Source: an uncultured bacterium (lineage in GTDB: Bacteria; Bacillota; Clostridia; Lachnospirales; Lachnospiraceae). Taken from it: a stretch of 56,345 nucleotides of DNA. The translations under genes were made by a program, and so were the position numbers. Location: NCBI GenBank assembly GCA_947073545.1, contig CAMTMP010000028.1, forward strand, positions 1 to 56,345, given 5' to 3'. Positions 45,786-55,374 of the stretch are shown here, one piece after another (within the stretch, counting starts at the first letter, position 1; the number at the start of each line of letters is the position of its first letter). The notes under the pieces were generated by a model. The model was not told the DNA's origin and did no database searches. It saw nothing but the letters and a program-made list of their open reading frames with translations.

Positions 45786-47996
45786 TTATTCTGCCTTCAG
45801 GTGCATGAGCCGCGCCTTGAAATCTCCACTGACAGAAGGCATATTGATCCCCGCATAGTGCAGCGTGTCGCCCCTGTACTGCGTCTGTCCGATCTCCGGC
45901 CAGTCTGCCGCGTTTTCGATCACATAAGTTTTCTCCGGATCAAGCCCAGGAATGCAGATTCTTCTGCTGTGGAAGTTGGGGCGGCCAAGCACCTGTACAT
46001 AGGTGATAAGCGCTTCCCTCTTATCCTTCGCCACCACCGCGTAGCAGTCATAAAAATGATTCTCCGCGTAGCGCGCGATGCGGTAATAATCGCCCTGCCG
46101 CACCAGATCGTTATATTTATGGTACATCGCCACCTGATCCGGTATCATGTTCCGGTCCGCCTCGGGAATCTTCGTCACGTCCAGCTCATAGCCGAAGGTG
46201 CCCGCCAGCGCCACATATCCTCTCGTCTCAAAAGGCGTGGTCCTGCCTACCGTGTGGTTCGGGCAGTCGGACACATGCGCGCCCATTGTGGAAAGCGGAT
46301 AAACGAGCGCCGTACCCGCCTGAATCGACAGCCGCTCAATGGCGTCTGCGTCGTCGGAACACCAGATCTGCGGGCTGAAATAGAGCATGCCCGGATCAAA
46401 TCTGGCCCCGCCGCCGGAACAGTTCTCCAAAAGAAGGTTGGGGAAATCGGTAACCAGCCGCTCCTGCATCTCGTAGAGCGCAAGCGTCTGCCTGTGTACC
46501 AGCTCACCCTGTCTGTCCGCCGGAAGACCGAAACTGCCAAGATCAGAAAGCTGTCTGTTCATATCCCACTTCACATACTCGATATTCGCGCTTCGAAGCA
46601 CCGCCGCTATCCTGTCGTAAATGCAGTCGCGCACTTCCTTTCTGGTCAGATCGAGCACATACTGGTTTCTGCAAAGGCTCCCCGCTCTGCCGGGAATCTG
46701 AATCGCCCAATCAGGATGCGCCCTGTACAGATCGGAATCAGGGGAAATCATTTCCGGCTCCACCCAGATACCGAACTTCATGCCCAGCTTATTGACCTCG
46801 TCCACCAGATATTTAAGCCCGCCCTTAAGTTTGGACTCATTCACAAACCAATCTCCCAGGCTGGAATTGTCGTCGTCTCTGTGTCCGAACCAGCCGTCGT
46901 CCATCACCAGCATCTCTATGCCAAGCGCGGACGCCTGCCTTGCGATGTCCAGAAGTTTGTCCGTGTCAAAATCAAAGTATGTGGCCTCCCAGTTGTTGAT
47001 CAGGATTGGCCGTTTTTTATCCTTATAGACACCCCGGATCAAATGATTGCGGTACAGCTCGTGGAAGTTTCTGGTCATACCGCCAAGTCCCTCAGCCGAG
47101 TACATACAGATCACTTCCGGCGCCTGAAAACTCTCACCCACTTCCAGCTTCCAGCAAAAATCCTCCGGGTGAATGCCCATCATAGCGCGGATGCTGCCAA
47201 ACTGGCTCTCCTCGATCTGGGCGATAAAATTGCCGGAATAGACAAAGTTCATGGCGTAAACGTCGCCCGTCTCCTCCGTGGCCGTCTTACTCTTCCACGC
47301 CATGAAGGGGTGCTCCTGATGGCTGGACTCTCCGCGCACCGAGCCGACGCTCTGTTTGCCCTTTCTGACAGGATAGGTCTGGATCGCGCGCTCCCTCGCC
47401 CAAGAGCCGTGCAAAGTCATCATTTCATAATCGTCATTGTCCATGTCGATACAGGCGGACAATACCTTTGTCAGATACACCGCCTCGCCGCCGTTGTTGA
47501 CGATGCGCACACTTCTGGCAATAGCGTCCGTGTCCGCAAAAATGCTGTAGGATAAAACCGCCTGCAATTTCAACACCGGGTCTTCGCATGTGATTTCCAG
47601 CGTCTTACACTCTTCTTTGCCACCAAAGGTTGCCGGAAGGCCGTCAAGCGCTTCTTTGCCGTCATAAATGCGGTGCGACACATAGGACAGTGAAACCCCC
47701 GTATGCCCCGATATCGTGCGTACCGAAAGCGTGCCCTCCCTGTAATCGCCCAGATTATGGCCCGTATATTCCATGGGGAACGTATCCAAAAAAGCCGTTC
47801 TCTCCCTGTTGTTTTCCGAGGGTACAAAAGGCGCCTCTCCCGTGCGCATCAGATACGAAAGATCATCCGACCCGAGGCTCCTGCCATAATACACATGTCC
47901 CAGAAAATTCTCCTTATCCACCACACCGATGCAATAGCTTGTGTGGGGGGTATCCAGCTTAAAGATTCTGTTCTTTTCATTGTAGGTAATGTTCAT
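45786..47996 (-). CDS. Alpha-galactosidase, glycoside hydrolase family 36
   Basis: A 736-aa cytosolic enzyme hydrolysing terminal alpha-1,6-galactose of melibiose, raffinose and related sugars. The catalytic nucleophile Asp is in YVKWDMNRQLSD and the acid/base Asp in WCSDDADAIERL. Also present are LVMDDGWFGHRDDDNSSLGD, the galactose-site motif, and LLENCSGGGARFDPGM. The length matches the bacterial GH36 tetrameric type. No sugar transporter is adjacent. It follows glpK by 43 bases, so both may be read from the glpK promoter. Confidence 0.95.
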   Translation of the reverse strand: MNITYNEKNRIFKLDTPHTSYCIGVVDKENFLGHVYYGRSLGSDDLSYLMRTGEAPFVPSENNRERTAFLDTFPMEYTGHNLGDYREGTLSVRTISGHTGVSLSYVSHRIYDGKEALDGLPATFGGKEECKTLEITCEDPVLKLQAVLSYSIFADTDAIARSVRIVNNGGEAVYLTKVLSACIDMDNDDYEMMTLHGSWARERAIQTYPVRKGKQSVGSVRGESSHQEHPFMAWKSKTATEETGDVYAMNFVYSGNFIAQIEESQFGSIRAMMGIHPEDFCWKLEVGESFQAPEVICMYSAEGLGGMTRNFHELYRNHLIRGVYKDKKRPILINNWEATYFDFDTDKLLDIARQASALGIEMLVMDDGWFGHRDDDNSSLGDWFVNESKLKGGLKYLVDEVNKLGMKFGIWVEPEMISPDSDLYRAHPDWAIQIPGRAGSLCRNQYVLDLTRKEVRDCIYDRIAAVLRSANIEYVKWDMNRQLSDLGSFGLPADRQGELVHRQTLALYEMQERLVTDFPNLLLENCSGGGARFDPGMLYFSPQIWCSDDADAIERLSIQAGTALVYPLSTMGAHVSDCPNHTVGRTTPFETRGYVALAGTFGYELDVTKIPEADRNMIPDQVAMYHKYNDLVRQGDYYRIARYAENHFYDCYAVVAKDKREALITYVQVLGRPNFHSRRICIPGLDPEKTYVIENAADWPEIGQTQYRGDTLHYAGINMPSVSGDFKARLMHLKAE

Positions 47997-48039
47997 TATT
48001 TGATTTCCTTTCTAAAGTCTTTCGCAGTGCAGCTCGTTG

Positions 48040-49539
48040 CTATCGCGCATCGTCCGCCCACGCAAGCGCGCATTTGACGGCACGTTTCCATCCTTTTACA
48101 AGCTGCTCCCTCGTCTTTTCCCCCATCGCGACTTCAAACCGTTTTCCAAGCTGCCAGTTCTCGCAGATCTCCCCCCTGTCTTTCCAGTAGCCCACCGAAA
48201 GTCCGGCCAGATACGCCGCGCCCAGAGCCGTCGTCTCTATACAGCTCGGCCGGTGTACGGCCTGTCCCGTGATATCCGCCTGAAACTGCATCAGGAAATC
48301 GTTGGCGCTGGCGCCGCCGTCCACCTTCAGTTCGCTCAAAGGTATCCCGGCGTCCTCCTCCATCGCTTTCAGCACATCCATGGACTGATAGGCGATGGAT
48401 TCCAGCACGGCCCGCACAAAGTGCTCCTTCTGGCAGCCTCTCGTAATGCCCACTACCGTCCCCCGCGCATAGGGGTTCCAGTAAGGCGTTCCCATGCCGA
48501 CGAAGGCGGGCACCACATAGACTCCGTTCGTATCCGGCACACGCATGGCATACTTCTCCGAATGTCTGGAAATCTTCATCATCCGCATTTCATCCCGCAT
48601 CCACTGCACCGCAGCTCCCGCCACAAACACGCTGCCTTCCAGCGCATATTCCGGCCGGACGTCGTCCCCCGCCGCAATCGTGGTGAGAAGACCGCTCTCC
48701 GAAGCAATCGCCTCCTTGCCCGTGTTCATCAAAAGAAAACAGCCTGTCCCGTAGGTGTTTTTCACCTGTCCCGGCGCAAAACAGCACTGTCCGAAAAGCG
48801 CCGCCTGCTGGTCGCCCGCCGCTCCCGCAATGGGAACGGGCGCGCCAAAAATGCTCCTATCGCTCTCGCCAAACACCGTCCCGGAAGGCTTCACCTCCGG
48901 CAGCATCTGTCTGGGAATCCGCAGCATGGAGAGAAGCTCCTCATCCCATTCCAAGGTATGGATATTGTAGAGCATCGTGCGGGATGCATTGGTGTAGTCA
49001 GTGGCGTGAACCGCTCCCTTCGTCAGTTTCCAGATCAGCCAGGAATCCACCGTGCCAAACAGCAGTTCTCCGCGCTGTGCCCGCTCCCGCGCGCCCTCCA
49101 CATGATCCAAAATCCAGGCGATCTTACTCCCGGAAAAATAGGCGTCCGGCACAAGCCCCGTCTTCGCCCGTATCAATTCCGTATAGCCTTGTTCCTTCAA
49201 TCCGTCGATAAATTCCGCCGTTCTCCGGCACTGCCACACGATTGCGTTGTACACCGGCTCACCGGTTTCCCGGTCCCACACGATCGTCGTCTCCCGCTGG
49301 TTCGTGATGCCGACACCGGCAAGCTGCGACGCATCCGCGCCGATATTCGCCATCGCCTCGATCGCCACCGCAAGCTGGGACGCCCATATCTCGCGGGGAT
49401 TGTGTTCCACCCATCCTGACTGCGGGTAAAACTGGGTAAACTCCTTCTGCGCCATGCTGCAGATATTACCGCTTTTATCAAACAAAATACAGCGGGAGCT
49501 TGTCGTCCCCTGATCCAGAGCCATAATATACCGTTGCAT
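48040..49539 (-). CDS. glpK: Glycerol kinase
   Basis: FGGY-family kinase of 499 aa that phosphorylates glycerol to glycerol 3-phosphate. Motifs: [15 protein letters not shown], the [20 protein letters not shown] substrate/ATP region, the FGGY signature [14 protein letters not shown], and [18 protein letters not shown]. The ATG at 49539 follows AGGAGG. No glycerol facilitator or glpD is nearby. A palindromic operator-like site overlaps its promoter. Confidence 0.96.
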   Translation of the reverse strand: MQRYIMALDQGTTSSRCILFDKSGNICSMAQKEFTQFYPQSGWVEHNPREIWASQLAVAIEAMANIGADASQLAGVGITNQRETTIVWDRETGEPVYNAIVWQCRRTAEFIDGLKEQGYTELIRAKTGLVPDAYFSGSKIAWILDHVEGARERAQRGELLFGTVDSWLIWKLTKGAVHATDYTNASRTMLYNIHTLEWDEELLSMLRIPRQMLPEVKPSGTVFGESDRSIFGAPVPIAGAAGDQQAALFGQCCFAPGQVKNTYGTGCFLLMNTGKEAIASESGLLTTIAAGDDVRPEYALEGSVFVAGAAVQWMRDEMRMMKISRHSEKYAMRVPDTNGVYVVPAFVGMGTPYWNPYARGTVVGITRGCQKEHFVRAVLESIAYQSMDVLKAMEEDAGIPLSELKVDGGASANDFLMQFQADITGQAVHRPSCIETTALGAAYLAGLSVGYWKDRGEICENWQLGKRFEVAMGEKTREQLVKGWKRAVKCALAWADDAR

Positions 49540-49572
49540 CTTTACCTCCTGCAAAATAACTTTAATAAGTAT

Positions 49573-49603
49573 ATAATACCAGACGACGGTTCGTCTATAG
49601 CAA
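49573..49603 (-). promoter_or_regulatory. Promoter of glpK with embedded palindrome (operator-like)
   Basis: TTGCTA (49598-49603) and TATTAT (49573-49578) are 19 bases apart on the minus strand, with a TGG extended -10. Between them lies the perfect palindrome AGACGA-CGGT-TCGTCT (49581-49596), well placed for a repressor that blocks polymerase. The regulator is unknown. Confidence 0.55.
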
Positions 49604-49626
49604 TCTTCCCGCCGTCCGCCATTTTT

Positions 49627-49657
49627 GTAACAGTTCAGCCTTCGGCTGAACTGTTAC
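49627..49657. repeat. Minimal palindrome copy D of the intergenic repeat family
   Basis: Perfect 14-bp inverted repeat GTAACAGTTCAGCC/GGCTGAACTGTTAC around a 3-base loop. It is the same end sequence as copy C (17921-18108). On the minus strand it is followed by AAAAATGG rather than T residues, so it is not a normal terminator for the PfkB gene, which stops 8 bases before it. Confidence 0.85.
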
Positions 49658-49665
49658 CCGTTTTT

Positions 49666-50586
49666 TCATTCCTTTTCTCCGAAATTTATGCTTTTATATA
49701 CCGCTTCCACCTCATCCCGCGAAGCCAGATATTCGGAAAACGCGCTGGCGCTTCCCGCGCTGATCCCCATGCGGAAGGCATGGCCATAGTCCTGTCTTTG
49801 TATCCACCCGGCAAGAAAACCGGCCACCATGGAATCTCCCGCCCCCACAGCATTCACCAGCGTTCCTTCCGGCGCGGGAAGCTCATGCACATCCCCCGCC
49901 GCATCCACGAAAACCGCCCCCTGCGCGGACATGGATACCAGCACATTTTGCGCGCCCCTTTCCCGCAGTTTGCGTGCATAAGGAATCACATCCCCCGAGG
50001 TGCGAAGCTGTGCGCCGAAAATCTCTCCCAGCTCGTACATGTTCGGTTTCACCAAAAACGGCTCATACCGCAGCACGTTTAAAAGAAGATCTCCCGTGGC
50101 ATCGACCACAGACAGAACGCCCTTTCCGGAAAGTCTCTCTAAAATATCACTGTAAATCGTGTCGGGCAGACATTTGGGAATGCTGCCCGCAAGAACAAGC
50201 ACATCCCCCGCTTTCAGCCCATCCAGCTTCGCATAAAGCCGTTTCACACAGTCTTTTGTAATGTCCGGTCCCATGCCGTTAATTTCCGTGCCGTCATAGT
50301 TTTTCAGCTTGACATTGATTCTGGAAAACCCGTTACCGACACGGATAAAATCCGTGCAAAGCCCCATAGCCACAGTCTCCCGCTCAATCTTTTCCCCCGT
50401 AAACCCGGCAATGAATCCAAGGGCCGTATTTTCTATCCCGAGATTGCGCAGTACAATGGAAACATTGATGCCCTTACCGCCGGGGAAAAGCTGTTCTCCG
50501 GTAGTGCGGTTTGTCATACCCATGGTAAAGTCTGGCATGGTTACAACATAGTCTAAGGACGGATTAAAGGTCACCGTATAAATCAT
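49666..50586 (-). CDS. fruK: PfkB family sugar kinase, probably 1-phosphofructokinase
   Basis: A 306-aa ribokinase-fold enzyme of the 1-phosphofructokinase/tagatose-6-phosphate kinase subgroup. The N-terminal MIYTVTFNPSLDYVV is followed by FPGGKGINVSIVLRNLG (first PfkB signature), and the C-terminal VNAVGAGDSMVAGFLAGW contains the catalytic aspartate. It would make fructose 1,6-bisphosphate or tagatose 1,6-bisphosphate. No PTS fructose transporter is adjacent; the alpha-galactosidase gene nearby keeps the tagatose (galactose) route open. The ATG at 50586 follows GGGGGAAA. It is divergent from the AEC transporter. Confidence 0.82.
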   Translation of the reverse strand: MIYTVTFNPSLDYVVTMPDFTMGMTNRTTGEQLFPGGKGINVSIVLRNLGIENTALGFIAGFTGEKIERETVAMGLCTDFIRVGNGFSRINVKLKNYDGTEINGMGPDITKDCVKRLYAKLDGLKAGDVLVLAGSIPKCLPDTIYSDILERLSGKGVLSVVDATGDLLLNVLRYEPFLVKPNMYELGEIFGAQLRTSGDVIPYARKLRERGAQNVLVSMSAQGAVFVDAAGDVHELPAPEGTLVNAVGAGDSMVAGFLAGWIQRQDYGHAFRMGISAGSASAFSEYLASRDEVEAVYKSINFGEKE

Positions 50587-50670
50587 AAGTATTTCCCCCG
50601 CTCTCAAAATGGTTTGCCTTTTTATTGTAACAGTTTCTTTTTCCCATTTCCATTCATAATAAAAACGTGC

Positions 50671-50676
50671 TACAAT
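50671..50676 (+). promoter_or_regulatory. Putative -10 of the AEC transporter gene
   Basis: TACAAT with an extended -10 TGC (TGCTACAAT). No good -35 was seen. The start codon is 41 bases downstream behind AAAGAGG. Confidence 0.45.
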
Positions 50677-50716
50677 CAATGAGAACTGCACAATTTATGA
50701 AAAGAGGCATATATCA

Positions 50717-51733
50717 ATGAGTATCACGATCGTATTACAGCAGATGGTTATTATCTTCTTACTGATCGGCACAGGCATCATCCTGTATCGGAGAGGAATG
50801 ATTTCAGAGGAAAGTGCCAAACAGATTTCCGGTCTGATTATCAATGTCACCAACCCGGCGCTCCTCATCTGCTCCGCCCTTGACGACGGCCCAAAAGCGT
50901 CTTTGCAGGAGCTTGGCACCGCTCTCATCACTTACGCCACCGTTTTTGTAATTTTTATCGCCGCGGGCCTGATGCTCCCCTACATTCTGCGCGTGCCGGA
51001 AAACCTCCACTACGCCTACCAGATGCTCACCATTTTCGGCAATGTTGGTTTTATCGGCATCCCTCTGGCCTCCGCCGTGCTCGGCAGCGGGTCGTTAATT
51101 TTTGTATCCATTTTTAATCTGCTCTTTAACCTGCTGGTATATACGCTTGGGATCTCTCTGCTGCAAAGTGCAGCCCGCAGACAGGCAAAGGAAAGCGCCT
51201 CTTTGTCTGACGGCCAGGCATCCGTTCCCGCCGGGCAGGCTTCGGAAGGCATGGTGTCCTCCACGAACCAATTCAGCTGCAGCCGCTTGCAGAAGCTTGT
51301 GAACGCAGGCACCGTTTCCGCCGCGGTTACCATTGTTTTCTATTTGGGAAATTTCCATGTACCGGTCATTATATCTTCCACCCTCAACTACGCCGGACGC
51401 GCCACCACTCTCCTGTCCATGCTGGTGCTTGGTGTTTCCGTGGCACAGATGGCGCCAAAAGATATCTTTTCCAGCCCGAAGCTCTATGTTTTCACCCTGA
51501 TTCGACAGATTCTCGTCCCCATCGGCTGCGTTTTGCTGATGCGTATGTTCATTGATAACCGGCTTATTTTAAACACCATGCTTCTGATGGCAGCGGTTCC
51601 CGCCGCCAACATGCCCCTCATGCTCGCCAAGCAGATGGATATGGACACGGAAGCCATCTCACAGGGCATTATTCTGACTACTATTTTAAGTATTGCGACA
51701 GTGCCGGCGGCCTGTCTGTTCTTAGTGCAATAA
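50717..51733 (+). CDS. AEC family auxin-efflux-like transporter
   Basis: A 338-aa membrane protein with about ten helices in the AEC/BASS-like two-repeat pattern. Family stretches: IGTGIILYRRGMISEESAKQ, ISGLIINVTNPALLICSAL, and in the second half LILNTMLLMAAVPAANMPLM and ATTLLSMLVLGVSVAQM. A hydrophilic Ser/Ala/Gln-rich loop of about 40 residues (near 155-195) separates the halves. Characterised members carry malate or other carboxylates; the substrate here is unknown. It is divergent from the PfkB gene. Confidence 0.9.
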   Translation: MSITIVLQQMVIIFLLIGTGIILYRRGMISEESAKQISGLIINVTNPALLICSALDDGPKASLQELGTALITYATVFVIFIAAGLMLPYILRVPENLHYAYQMLTIFGNVGFIGIPLASAVLGSGSLIFVSIFNLLFNLLVYTLGISLLQSAARRQAKESASLSDGQASVPAGQASEGMVSSTNQFSCSRLQKLVNAGTVSAAVTIVFYLGNFHVPVIISSTLNYAGRATTLLSMLVLGVSVAQMAPKDIFSSPKLYVFTLIRQILVPIGCVLLMRMFIDNRLILNTMLLMAAVPAANMPLMLAKQMDMDTEAISQGIILTTILSIATVPAACLFLVQ

Positions 51734-51826
51734 CAGGTTTCCGCGGCGGCAAAACAACTTGCCCCCGTCGAACCGTTTCTCCTCGTTCGACATAAAATAG
51801 AGTAAAACGACACAGGATATATTATT

Positions 51827-52732
51827 ATGTACTTTTTACTCTTTGCTTTACTTCTCATGGCTGTTCTCGGCTATATCTTCTTTCAATGCCGCAGAAAAAA
51901 AATAATCTGCAGAATAGAAGGGATGGACTGCTGCGCCAAATGTTCTCTTTTAAACGAGCTGGTATATCCCTTCGGCTACGATTTTCACTGTGGCTGCGGC
52001 TTTTTTTCCTCCACAGTGGACGCCCCACAGAGACAGGCCGGGTATGCCTGGCTTTACGATCATATGGCGCCCCGTTTCCAGATGGTTTTCGACTCCCTTC
52101 CCGTCTATTTTGATTACCGGGGCCGCACATGGCTGATTGAATTTTGGAAAGGACAGTACGGCATCAATACCGGTGCGGAAATCGGCATCTACCACGCGGA
52201 CGGTATTATTCCGGAAGCAGAATATAAAACCGCCTGGTTTTCCTGCGCCAAAGACAGCGAAATGCTGGACTGCTCTTTCAGACTTTGTAAGTTTGAAAAC
52301 GAGTGCATCTGCAATTCCGGGCGGCATTGGTGGCTGACCGCTTTTCTCGTAGGCTGCTTTTCCAGCCCTTCCTCACTTACCATGGAATCCTGCATCAGTT
52401 TTCCCAACAGAGAAATGCTGTGCGCCTTCTTGGATGGTCTAAGGAGGGCCGGTTACCCGGATGACTGTCTGTCCGTCAGAGGTCTCACCGTCTGTTTTGT
52501 GTTCCACCAGGATTCCACAAAATACAATTTCATTACACGTTTTTTTCGAAAGTTCTCCCAGTGGAAAAACAAACTCTTCTGCAGACTTTACCTGTGGGTT
52601 ACCAGACCCTTTCTCTGTACCGAAGACCGGGTTTTATACCTCTACTACTATCTCCCGTCAGCTTTTCGGAAACTTCTCAGACTGCGCCGTTTTCACAAGC
52701 GCTGTCACAAACGCTGCTGTAAGGAGCGCTGA
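51827..52732 (+). CDS. DUF4474-type membrane-anchored protein
   Basis: A 301-aa protein with an N-terminal membrane helix (residues 2-19), then a Cys-rich stretch (MDCCAKCSLLNELV; HCGCGFF), and the core block I associate with DUF4474 (MVFDSLPVYFDYRGRTWLIE; FWKGQYGINTGAEIGIYHAD). The C-terminal end is very basic and Cys/His-rich (HKRCHKRCCKER). Function unknown. It precedes the metallophosphoesterase gene by 2 bases, so the pair is co-translated. Confidence 0.72.
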   Translation: MYFLLFALLLMAVLGYIFFQCRRKKIICRIEGMDCCAKCSLLNELVYPFGYDFHCGCGFFSSTVDAPQRQAGYAWLYDHMAPRFQMVFDSLPVYFDYRGRTWLIEFWKGQYGINTGAEIGIYHADGIIPEAEYKTAWFSCAKDSEMLDCSFRLCKFENECICNSGRHWWLTAFLVGCFSSPSSLTMESCISFPNREMLCAFLDGLRRAGYPDDCLSVRGLTVCFVFHQDSTKYNFITRFFRKFSQWKNKLFCRLYLWVTRPFLCTEDRVLYLYYYLPSAFRKLLRLRRFHKRCHKRCCKER

Positions 52733-52734
52733 CT

Positions 52735-53640
52735 ATGAGTACGTTCTCGCGCCTTGACCGCGCTTTTCAAAACGCTCTCCGGCTGCCTCTTGGCAGCCGC
52801 TCTCGCTATGTACTTATGAGCGACTGTCACAGAGGTATGGGAAACTCTTCCGACAATTTTTTAAAAAACCAACACCTGTATTTCGCCGCGCTGGAGCACT
52901 ATTACAGGCAGGGATTTACCTATATCGAACTGGGTGACGGGGATGAACTTTGGGAAAACAGAAGCATGAAAAATATCATTGACGTGCACAATAATGTCTT
53001 CTGGCTTTTCAAGCAGTTCTATCAAGAAGACCGACTGTATCTTCTCTATGGCAACCATGACATTGTAAAACGGAAAAAGGGCTATCCCTCCAAAAGCTGC
53101 GGTACTTATTTCTGTACGCAGTCCCAGCAGATGCAGCCCCTCTTCCCTTCCCTCACCTTTTATGAGGGAATCATTCTGACCACGAACCTGCTTCCGGGAA
53201 ACCGATCCCGTGTGTCTCTTTACCTGACGCACGGGCATCAGGCCAGCCTTCTCAACTCTACGCTCTGGCCCCTTTCCCGTTTTCTCGTCCGCTATATCTG
53301 GGGGCCTCTGGAAAACCTGGGCATACTCGACCCCACCAGCGCCGCCAAAAATTATCACGTTAAAAGCAAATCCGAAATCCGCTTAAACCAGTGGGCTGAG
53401 GAAAACCACCACATTCTGATAACCGGGCACACACACCGTCCCATTTTGCCCACGGAACCGGCCCGCTACTATAACACGGGAAGCTGCGTCCACCCGCGCT
53501 GCATCACCTGCATCGAAATTGAGCGCGGCCTTATGACCTTAGTCAAGTGGAGCATGAACGCCCGTTTCGACAGCACCCTCTATGTGGCAAGAGAGGTCAT
53601 CTCCGGGCCGGTGCCGCTTTTAAACCCGCAGGCAATATAG
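52735..53640 (+). CDS. Metallophosphoesterase
   Basis: A 301-aa calcineurin-like phosphoesterase with all metal-binding motifs: MSDCHRG, GDGDELWE, YGNHDIV, THGHQ and GHTHRP. The substrate is unknown. Bacterial homologues with this DxH...GDxxE...GNHD...GHTH set act on phosphodiesters or lipid-linked groups such as UDP-2,3-diacylglucosamine; no such pathway is evident here. The AAGGAGC ribosome binding site lies inside the end of the preceding gene. Confidence 0.9.
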   Translation: MSTFSRLDRAFQNALRLPLGSRSRYVLMSDCHRGMGNSSDNFLKNQHLYFAALEHYYRQGFTYIELGDGDELWENRSMKNIIDVHNNVFWLFKQFYQEDRLYLLYGNHDIVKRKKGYPSKSCGTYFCTQSQQMQPLFPSLTFYEGIILTTNLLPGNRSRVSLYLTHGHQASLLNSTLWPLSRFLVRYIWGPLENLGILDPTSAAKNYHVKSKSEIRLNQWAEENHHILITGHTHRPILPTEPARYYNTGSCVHPRCITCIEIERGLMTLVKWSMNARFDSTLYVAREVISGPVPLLNPQAI

Positions 53641-53727
53641 CGGAGAATGCCCGCATTCGCACCTCTCACTCCAACCGCCATGATTCCGCATCGCGAAATC
53701 TCAAATCAATGCGGAGAATGCCGTTTT

Positions 53728-55146
53728 TCACATTACGATCTGCACCTTAATCATGTTCGTGGTGCCGGAAATACCGATCGGCACCCCGGATGTAATAACC
53801 GTCAAATCGCCCTTCGCAAGAAGTCCCTTCTTCTCGGCCGCCGCAATCGCCTTGTCAAACAGGCCGTAGGCGTCCTTCTCCTCTTTAATCAGAAGCGGCG
53901 TCACACCCCATGTCATCGAAAGCTGTCTGCACACCTTCTCTGTGGTGGCGCAGCTTATGATATCGCTCTTTGGACGGTAGCGGGAAATCATCCTTGCCGA
54001 TCTGCCCGATTTGGTAACCGTCACGATGGCTGTGGCATTCAGGTCAAGAGCCGTCGTGCAGGTTGCGTGGCAGATCGCGTCAGTCACGTCGGGATTCGCC
54101 TCGCGCTCCAACAGGAAAAACCGCTTGCGGTAATCCACGTCCTGCTCCGTGCGCTCCGCAATCCTGACCATCGTCCTGACCGCTTCCACCGGATAGGCGC
54201 CCGCCGCCGTCTCCCCGGAGAGCATGATCGCACTTGTGCCGTCGTAAACCGCATTGGCGACGTCCGTCGTCTCCGCCCTAGTGGGTCTCGGATTCTTAAT
54301 CATGGATTCCAGCATCTGCGTGGCCGTGATAACCTGCTTTCCGGCGCGGTACACCTTCTTGATGATCTCCTTCTGGATCACCGGCACATCCTCATAAGGA
54401 ATCTCCACGCCCATATCCCCTCTGGCCACCATAACGCCGTCGGACACCGACAAAATATCATCGATGTTTGCCACGCCCTGCGCATTTTCAATCTTGGAAA
54501 TAATTTTGATATCCTGACCGCCGTTCTTTTCGAGCAGTTTTCTAAGCTGTAAAATGTCTTCCTTTTTCTGCACAAAAGAGGCCGCGATAAAGTCCACATC
54601 CTGCTCGATGCCGAAAAGAATGTCCTCTCTGTCCTTATCGCTGATGTAAGGCATGGACAAATCCACGTCGGGCACATTGACACCTTTATGGTTGGAAACC
54701 GTGCCGCCGTTTACGACGCGGCAGACGATATTGCTTTTGTCCACCTTCTCCACTTTCATCTCAATCAGCCCATCGTCAATGAGTACCCGCATTCCCTCTT
54801 CCAGATCCTCATAGAGCCTGTTGTAAGTCACGCTCACAATATCCTTTGTTCCCTCCACCTCATCGGCTGTCAAGGTAAAAAGCTGTCCCTCTTCCAGGAT
54901 CACCTTTCCTTCCTTGAAATGCTTTACGCGAACCTCCGGCCCTTTGGTATCGAGCAGAATCGCCACCGGCCTGCCCACTTCCTTCCGAAGTCTTTTCACC
55001 ACGTCCATTCTTCTCTTGTGGTCCTCGTGGACGCCGTGGGAGAAATTACATCTGGCAACGTTCATGCCTTCCAGCATCATCTGCCGCAGCACTTCCTCGT
55101 TGTCTGTGGATGGTCCAAGGGTACATACAATCTTCGTTTTGCGCAT
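53728..55146 (-). CDS. pyk: Pyruvate kinase
   Basis: Final step of glycolysis: phosphoenolpyruvate plus ADP to pyruvate plus ATP. At 472 aa it has the A, B and C domains but not the C-terminal PEP-utiliser-like extension found in Bacillus enzymes. Motifs: TKIVCTLGPSTDNEEVLRQM, ILLDTKGPEVR, ISKIENAQGVANIDDIL, VARGDMGVEIPYEDVP and SGETAAGAYPVEAVRTM. GGAGG precedes the ATG. It is divergent from the DUF3800 gene and convergent with the metallophosphoesterase gene. Confidence 0.97.
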   Translation of the reverse strand: MRKTKIVCTLGPSTDNEEVLRQMMLEGMNVARCNFSHGVHEDHKRRMDVVKRLRKEVGRPVAILLDTKGPEVRVKHFKEGKVILEEGQLFTLTADEVEGTKDIVSVTYNRLYEDLEEGMRVLIDDGLIEMKVEKVDKSNIVCRVVNGGTVSNHKGVNVPDVDLSMPYISDKDREDILFGIEQDVDFIAASFVQKKEDILQLRKLLEKNGGQDIKIISKIENAQGVANIDDILSVSDGVMVARGDMGVEIPYEDVPVIQKEIIKKVYRAGKQVITATQMLESMIKNPRPTRAETTDVANAVYDGTSAIMLSGETAAGAYPVEAVRTMVRIAERTEQDVDYRKRFFLLEREANPDVTDAICHATCTTALDLNATAIVTVTKSGRSARMISRYRPKSDIISCATTEKVCRQLSMTWGVTPLLIKEEKDAYGLFDKAIAAAEKKGLLAKGDLTVITSGVPIGISGTTNMIKVQIVM

Positions 55147-55374
55147 AATTACCTCCGTTTCGGTCGCAGACCTGATTTTTACCTTTTCTTTATATCATAT
55201 TTTACACAGGATTTCACTGCTTCATCCTCAAAATAGTACCTTGTTCTTACTCTCCGGTGACAATTGTTGATCTCTTTACAGAACGCATGTTTTATGTGGC
55301 ATAAATTCCCTGTTTCATGTATAATGCAATTATTGGGTTATTTTGTCAAAAAAACGATAAACGGGAAATGATAC

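Noticed and set aside
45513..47555. 680-codon open frame on the plus strand opposite alpha-galactosidase
   Set aside because: Antisense shadow: it runs through the GH36 catalytic region and has shadow-type composition with no motif.
48037..49419. 460-codon plus-strand frame opposite glycerol kinase
   Set aside because: Antisense shadow of a clear glpK.
49554..49665. Hairpin after the PfkB gene first taken as its terminator
   Set aside because: On the minus strand it is followed by A residues, not T; kept as a repeat-family member instead.
51767..51791. GTCGAAC/GTTCGAC inverted repeat after the AEC transporter gene
   Set aside because: 7-bp stem without a following T tract; too weak to call a terminator or operator.
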